A stretch of 27,941 nt of DNA from a bacterium (GTDB lineage Bacteria; UBP6; JAFGXH01). A program made the position numbers and the translations under genes. Positions 24,491 to 27,941 of the stretch are shown one piece after another (the stretch's first letter is position 1; each line of letters starts with the position of its first letter). Location: assembly GCA_027064085.1 (NCBI GenBank), contig JAMOQH010000174.1, positions 1-27,941 of the forward strand. Direction: 5' to 3'. The notes below the pieces were generated by a model, which was not told the origin of the DNA, made no database searches, and saw nothing but the letters and a program-made list of their open reading frames with translations.

Positions 24491-27454
24491 ATTACTTGTT
24501 GAACAAGTGATGTTATCCATGTAAATTTCCCAGTTTTCAGAAGTGTTACCTAACCAGAATAGGGTAAACTTTTTATCTCTGTCAACAATCATAGGATAAA
24601 CGTTAAGCTCTGAATTCTGTGAAACCTGCTCCACTTGCTGTGAAACATTGCCAAGCATATCAACTCTTGCAAGATAAATATTTGAAACAGCAGTATTACT
24701 TGTATCTGGAAGTCCGTGAAATGTTATTATATATTGATTACCTGTCCAAACCATAGAAGGTTGTCTATATACTCTTGAAGAAGCAACTGCAACATTAGTT
24801 ACATTTAGCTGTTCAAGTCTTTTATTAAACTTCCAAACTTTAATAGTATTATCAGTATTTTCTGTTGCTACAAAATAAACATTTTCACCATTTTCCTTTT
24901 GCTGATGAAATGAATAATGTGTTCTTCTATTTATACCACTAACAAAGGTTTTAGGATACCCTGAAATAATATCACCTGTATCTTTATTTATTTTATAGAA
25001 CTTTAAATTATAATCATGTTCAACAACATATATCAAATACTCTCCATCAAATGAAATTTGTGTATAATCAGAATAAGTATGTCCTAAGGCTGGATATTCT
25101 TTAGAAACTAAATTAGTTGTACTTGCAGTATCATTTGAAACAATTGCCAGTCTTGCATAACGATAATCAGAATTTTCACCACTATAATTATTTCTTAAAA
25201 ATGAAATAGCAAACTTATTATCAACCCATGTTACAGAAGGTTCCTGATCAATAAAATAAGAATTATTTCCTCTATCATATACGGTTACAGGCTGACTTAA
25301 TTTATTACCATATCTGTTTATAAACACTCTTTTTAAATATCTTCCTGATTCTCTCCATACAATAATATATTTCTCATCTGTTGAATCTGCAGCAATTGCA
25401 AATTTACCAATTGTTTTACCTGCAGTATTGCCAGAGGCAGTAATTTGATATTCTGTGCCACTTGTTTGATCTCCTGAAATATTATATCTAGCCATATAAA
25501 TCTGGTCACTTCCATCTCTTTGGTCAACCCAGATTGCAATAAACTCATTTTTGCTCCAAATTATAGAATAATTAGGCCTATCACATTGGTCTGTACCATA
25601 AGTATCACTTGCATCACAGCCACTATTACTATCACCATATGTTAATCTTTTATCTGTTCCATCACTATAAACAATCCCGTTATCAACGATATTGTCACAG
25701 TTATCATCAAGAAAATTACATGTTTCAGTAGTTCCAAAATTTATATTAGCATCATTATCATTACAATCAGTACCTGTAATACCATTAGGATCTTCACACG
25801 ATGCATCTGCAAAGTTATCATCATCCACATCAGGTAACTCATATTTACAACTGTCTGTTCCTTCGTCACAATATGCAGCAGCAAGACAAGCATAAGTATC
25901 ATCATCTTGATGGCAATCTATAGGAGTACCTGATTTGCAGAAATGGTCGGTACCACAAACTTCAGAACCATTACAGTACAAATCATCATCACAGTCTCTG
26001 TCACCAAAACAGGAACTATAACAATTTAAACCGTCAGCTTTATAATTTTCATCACATTCACATGAAGCAACACCATCAGTAACAACACATGTTCCATGAC
26101 CACTACAATCCTCACCATAACATTTATCTTCTATGCAATTTAGACCATCAACTAGATAACCTTCATCACAAGCACAAACAGGTTGTTCTTCAACAACGGC
26201 ACACGTTCCATGACCACTACAAGTAATATTTGCACATAAATTTTCCATTGCTAAACAAGTTTCAGGTGCATCATTTGGACGGTAGTAACCTTGGTTACAA
26301 GAACAAGTTGCTACACCATTGGCATCAAAGCAAATACCATGACTATCTTCTGTTACTCCATCAGTACAAGAAACACCTTCACAAACTGTGCTACCTTGGT
26401 TTTCTTTACATGTATGGTCAGATTCATCACAGTATTTATTACCTAAGCAATCGCCATTTGAGGAACAAAAGCCATCTTTTGCAACACAAGCTCCTTCTTT
26501 GCACTCTTCCCAAGTATTTTCACAAGATACATTTACACAAGGATCTATAACAATACAATGTATTTTATCATCAGTAATAGCATAACCATTTGAACATAAA
26601 CAGAGAGGTTCGCCATTACTCACAACACACTGCCCATGACTTAAATCAGTATTATTTCCATCATCACAAATAACTCCATCACATGGATTCGCAGGTAGTT
26701 TGCATGTATGGTCAGATTCGTCACAGTATTTATTACCTAAGCAATCGCCATTTGTTGAACAAAAGCCATCTTTTGCAACACAAGCTCCTTCTTTACATTC
26801 TTCCCAAGTATTTTCACAAACAACATCAGCACAAGGATCAGTATTATTTTCCACACATGTTGTACCAACAGCAGTATAACCAGGTTCACAAATACAAATT
26901 GCATTATCACCACTAGGAACACAACTTCCATGACCACTACAATCTATATTTTCACATGGATTAGTAGTATCATTTTCTACACATGTTGTACCAACAGCAG
27001 TATAACCAGGTTCACAAATACAAATTGCATTATCACCACTAGGAACACAGCTTCCATGACCACTACAATCTATATTTTCACATGGATTAACTACTTTATC
27101 TTTACACAAATGACTATTTAAATCACATACCTGCTCTGTACAATCATCATCAGATACACAAAAGCCTTCTTTGGTTTCACACTTATCTTCTTTACATTCC
27201 TGCCAAGTTTCACAAACAGTATCACCACATTTATTTTCTTCTTCCTGTAAAACACAACTCGGCACACCCGCAACATCAATATTTGAATATCCTGTTTCAC
27301 ACACACAAGCAGGCTTATTATTTAATGCCACACATTGTCCATGGTCTCCACATGTAATATTCTGACACGCACTGTTATCAGTTGACCCAGAAGGGCTGTC
27401 ACTACACCCCCAAAATATAAAAACTGTGAAAAACAAAAAAATGAATTTTTTCAT
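24488..27454 (-). CDS. Secreted EGF/MopE-like multidomain lipoprotein
   Basis: This 988-aa protein starts at 27454 (GGAGGT before ATG). A lipoprotein signal MKKFIFLFFTVFIFWGC ends with the lipobox Cys17. Residues about 25-475 are Cys-rich EGF-like modules, recurrently CxNIxCSGHGxCV...CxCxxGY, alternating with ENTWEECKEGACVAKDGFCS modules. Next comes a CFGDRDCDDDLYCNG segment and an Asp/Cys motif TDCNDNDANINFGTTETCNFLDDNCDN typical of MopE/Put_metal-binding repeats. The final 400 residues are repeated beta-strand units such as SIIWSKNEFIAIWVDQRDGSDQIYMARY, suggesting a propeller. It is probably surface-exposed and involved in adhesion or metal binding; the exact role is unknown. Confidence 0.88.
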   Translation of the reverse strand: MKKFIFLFFTVFIFWGCSDSPSGSTDNSACQNITCGDHGQCVALNNKPACVCETGYSNIDVAGVPSCVLQEEENKCGDTVCETWQECKEDKCETKEGFCVSDDDCTEQVCDLNSHLCKDKVVNPCENIDCSGHGSCVPSGDNAICICEPGYTAVGTTCVENDTTNPCENIDCSGHGSCVPSGDNAICICEPGYTAVGTTCVENNTDPCADVVCENTWEECKEGACVAKDGFCSTNGDCLGNKYCDESDHTCKLPANPCDGVICDDGNNTDLSHGQCVVSNGEPLCLCSNGYAITDDKIHCIVIDPCVNVSCENTWEECKEGACVAKDGFCSSNGDCLGNKYCDESDHTCKENQGSTVCEGVSCTDGVTEDSHGICFDANGVATCSCNQGYYRPNDAPETCLAMENLCANITCSGHGTCAVVEEQPVCACDEGYLVDGLNCIEDKCYGEDCSGHGTCVVTDGVASCECDENYKADGLNCYSSCFGDRDCDDDLYCNGSEVCGTDHFCKSGTPIDCHQDDDTYACLAAAYCDEGTDSCKYELPDVDDDNFADASCEDPNGITGTDCNDNDANINFGTTETCNFLDDNCDNIVDNGIVYSDGTDKRLTYGDSNSGCDASDTYGTDQCDRPNYSIIWSKNEFIAIWVDQRDGSDQIYMARYNISGDQTSGTEYQITASGNTAGKTIGKFAIAADSTDEKYIIVWRESGRYLKRVFINRYGNKLSQPVTVYDRGNNSYFIDQEPSVTWVDNKFAISFLRNNYSGENSDYRYARLAIVSNDTASTTNLVSKEYPALGHTYSDYTQISFDGEYLIYVVEHDYNLKFYKINKDTGDIISGYPKTFVSGINRRTHYSFHQQKENGENVYFVATENTDNTIKVWKFNKRLEQLNVTNVAVASSRVYRQPSMVWTGNQYIITFHGLPDTSNTAVSNIYLARVDMLGNVSQQVEQVSQNSELNVYPMIVDRDKKFTLFWLGNTSENWEIYMDNITCSTSN
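26404..26523. repeat. Copy 1 of the ENTWEECKEG module repeat
   Basis: This segment of roughly 120 bp recurs at about 26698-26819 with only a few base differences (for example TTTGAGG against TTTGTTG). Both encode CENTWEECKEGACVAKDGFC..NGDCLGNKYCDESDHTCK within the lipoprotein. The closeness at DNA level indicates recent duplication or gene conversion. Confidence 0.8.
26847..27089. repeat. Tandem 126-bp EGF-module duplication
   Basis: Copy A (26847-26963) and copy B (26973-27089) are 117 bp each. By my reading they differ at two positions, C/T near 26852 and A/G near 26928. The offset is 126 bp, exactly 42 codons. Each encodes CENIDCSGHGSCVPSGDNAI followed by CICEPGYTAVGTTCVEN. The near identity points to a very recent in-frame duplication. 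Confidence 0.85.
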
Positions 27455-27483
27455 AACACCTCCATAAAAGTCCATTAAAACTA

Positions 27484-27519
27484 AAATAAAAAATTTACAA
27501 CTTGGACAAAAGTTGTAAA
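27484..27519 (-). terminator. Intrinsic terminator between the two extracellular-protein genes
   Basis: On the minus strand a 10-bp perfect stem TTTACAACTT / AAGTTGTAAA (27494-27503 and 27510-27519) with a 6-nt loop is followed by TTTTTTATTTT. It lies about 70 nt after the stop at 27591 and about 30 nt before the lipoprotein ATG. It should end the upstream transcript, or attenuate transcription into the lipoprotein gene. Confidence 0.65.
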
Positions 27520-27590
27520 AATATACAATGTTAAATAAATAAAAATTATTTTAAAAACAAATTTATAAAAAACGGAGTAAATAACAAACA

Positions 27591-27941
27591 TCAATTATCC
27601 TCAATGGTACAATAATTTCCATGCCAAAGAATATTTGCAGGCTTCCACCACCTATTTGTACTAGTGCTAGTACTTCTAAGCCTATCTTTATAATATTCCT
27701 TTACAATAAATTCATCTTCAACCTGCGATTTACATAGTATTTTCAACTTAAGATTCTCTCCCGTTCCCTCAAAAGCATAAACTCCTACTCGATAAACATC
27801 TCCTGTTCTGTTTCTAGGTGAAGGAACATTAATATTTTCTGGTCTATTACATTCCAAGTTATCATTACCAGGACATCCAAAACCAACAGTATTATCCAAG
27901 TCAAGATATGGATTATCTAGATTATTTGAAGTATTCCATTC
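27591..27941 (-). CDS. C-terminal part of an extracellular protein, cut by the window edge
   Basis: The frame is open to the right edge of the window, so this is a 3' fragment of a longer gene; the visible part is 116 codons plus the stop. It reads NPYLDLDNTVGFGCPGNDN, then PENINVPSPRNRTGDVYRVGVYAFEGTGENLKLKILCKS, and ends GNYCTIEDN. The pattern 'LDLDDT.G.GPENI....P....YRVGVY.F.....A..K..I' recurs near the C-termini of deltaproteobacterial/Myxococcota secreted Cys-rich proteins, often with EGF or MopE modules. Its neighbour of similar style supports this. The N-terminus, signal peptide and full domain content are not visible. Confidence 0.7.
   Translation of the reverse strand, partial: EWNTSNNLDNPYLDLDNTVGFGCPGNDNLECNRPENINVPSPRNRTGDVYRVGVYAFEGTGENLKLKILCKSQVEDEFIVKEYYKDRLRSTSTSTNRWWKPANILWHGNYCTIEDN

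Noticed and set aside
26230-26937. Several plus-strand and alternative-frame open frames across the EGF repeats
   Set aside because: They are repetitive shadows of the lipoprotein, with low-complexity His/Leu/Tyr-rich translations and no start signals.

Overview
The window is very A+T-rich and comes from a bacterium of uncertain phylum. A lipobox-type lipoprotein with EGF-like modules and a MopE-type Asp/Cys motif, next to another secreted-looking protein, suggests a Gram-negative with a deltaproteobacterial/Myxococcota-like surface repertoire. The low GC makes that placement tentative. Nothing in the window fixes the species.

Layout. Positions 1-13533 hold a subtype I-B CRISPR-Cas locus read on the minus strand. 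Its order is cas8b (with an internal cas11 start), an 86-aa unknown, cas7, cas5, cas3, [ATPase-2 + nuclease-like-2], cas6, [ATPase-1 + nuclease-like-1], cas4, [decayed ART-toxin/SecB-like remnant], cas1, cas2, leader, and then the first repeat of an array that runs off the left edge. The cas operon is thus interrupted at three gene junctions by same-strand accessory genes. Both ATPase/nuclease pairs and the remnant have promoter-like sequences directly upstream. This nested arrangement is the most interesting part of the window.

Positions 13711-16839 hold a minus-strand operon: a diacylglycerol-kinase-like lipid kinase, a sigma-54-dependent response regulator and a GNAT-family acyltransferase. 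Downstream of it lies a 31-bp palindrome and then the cas promoter. From 16979 to 19221 are a plus-strand HAD phosphatase (gph-like), a KTSC-like small protein and rimO. From 19439 to 23063 are a coiled-coil plus membrane protein pair, then a metallophosphoesterase, an RHH/WYL regulator and a small coiled-coil protein. The metallophosphoesterase carries palindromic repeat DNA translated in frame.

From 23230 to 27941 are thiH (thiamine thiazole synthesis), a 988-aa EGF/MopE/propeller-like lipoprotein with near-identical internal duplications, and the C-terminal end of another extracellular-type protein cut by the window edge.

How the genes work together: Cas8b/Cas11/Cas7/Cas5/Cas6 should form Cascade, Cas3 the nuclease-helicase, and Cas1/Cas2/Cas4 the adaptation machinery. 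The two ATPase-nuclease pairs look like independent anti-phage modules parked in, and partly translationally coupled to, the cas operon. That functional role is inference from architecture and position.
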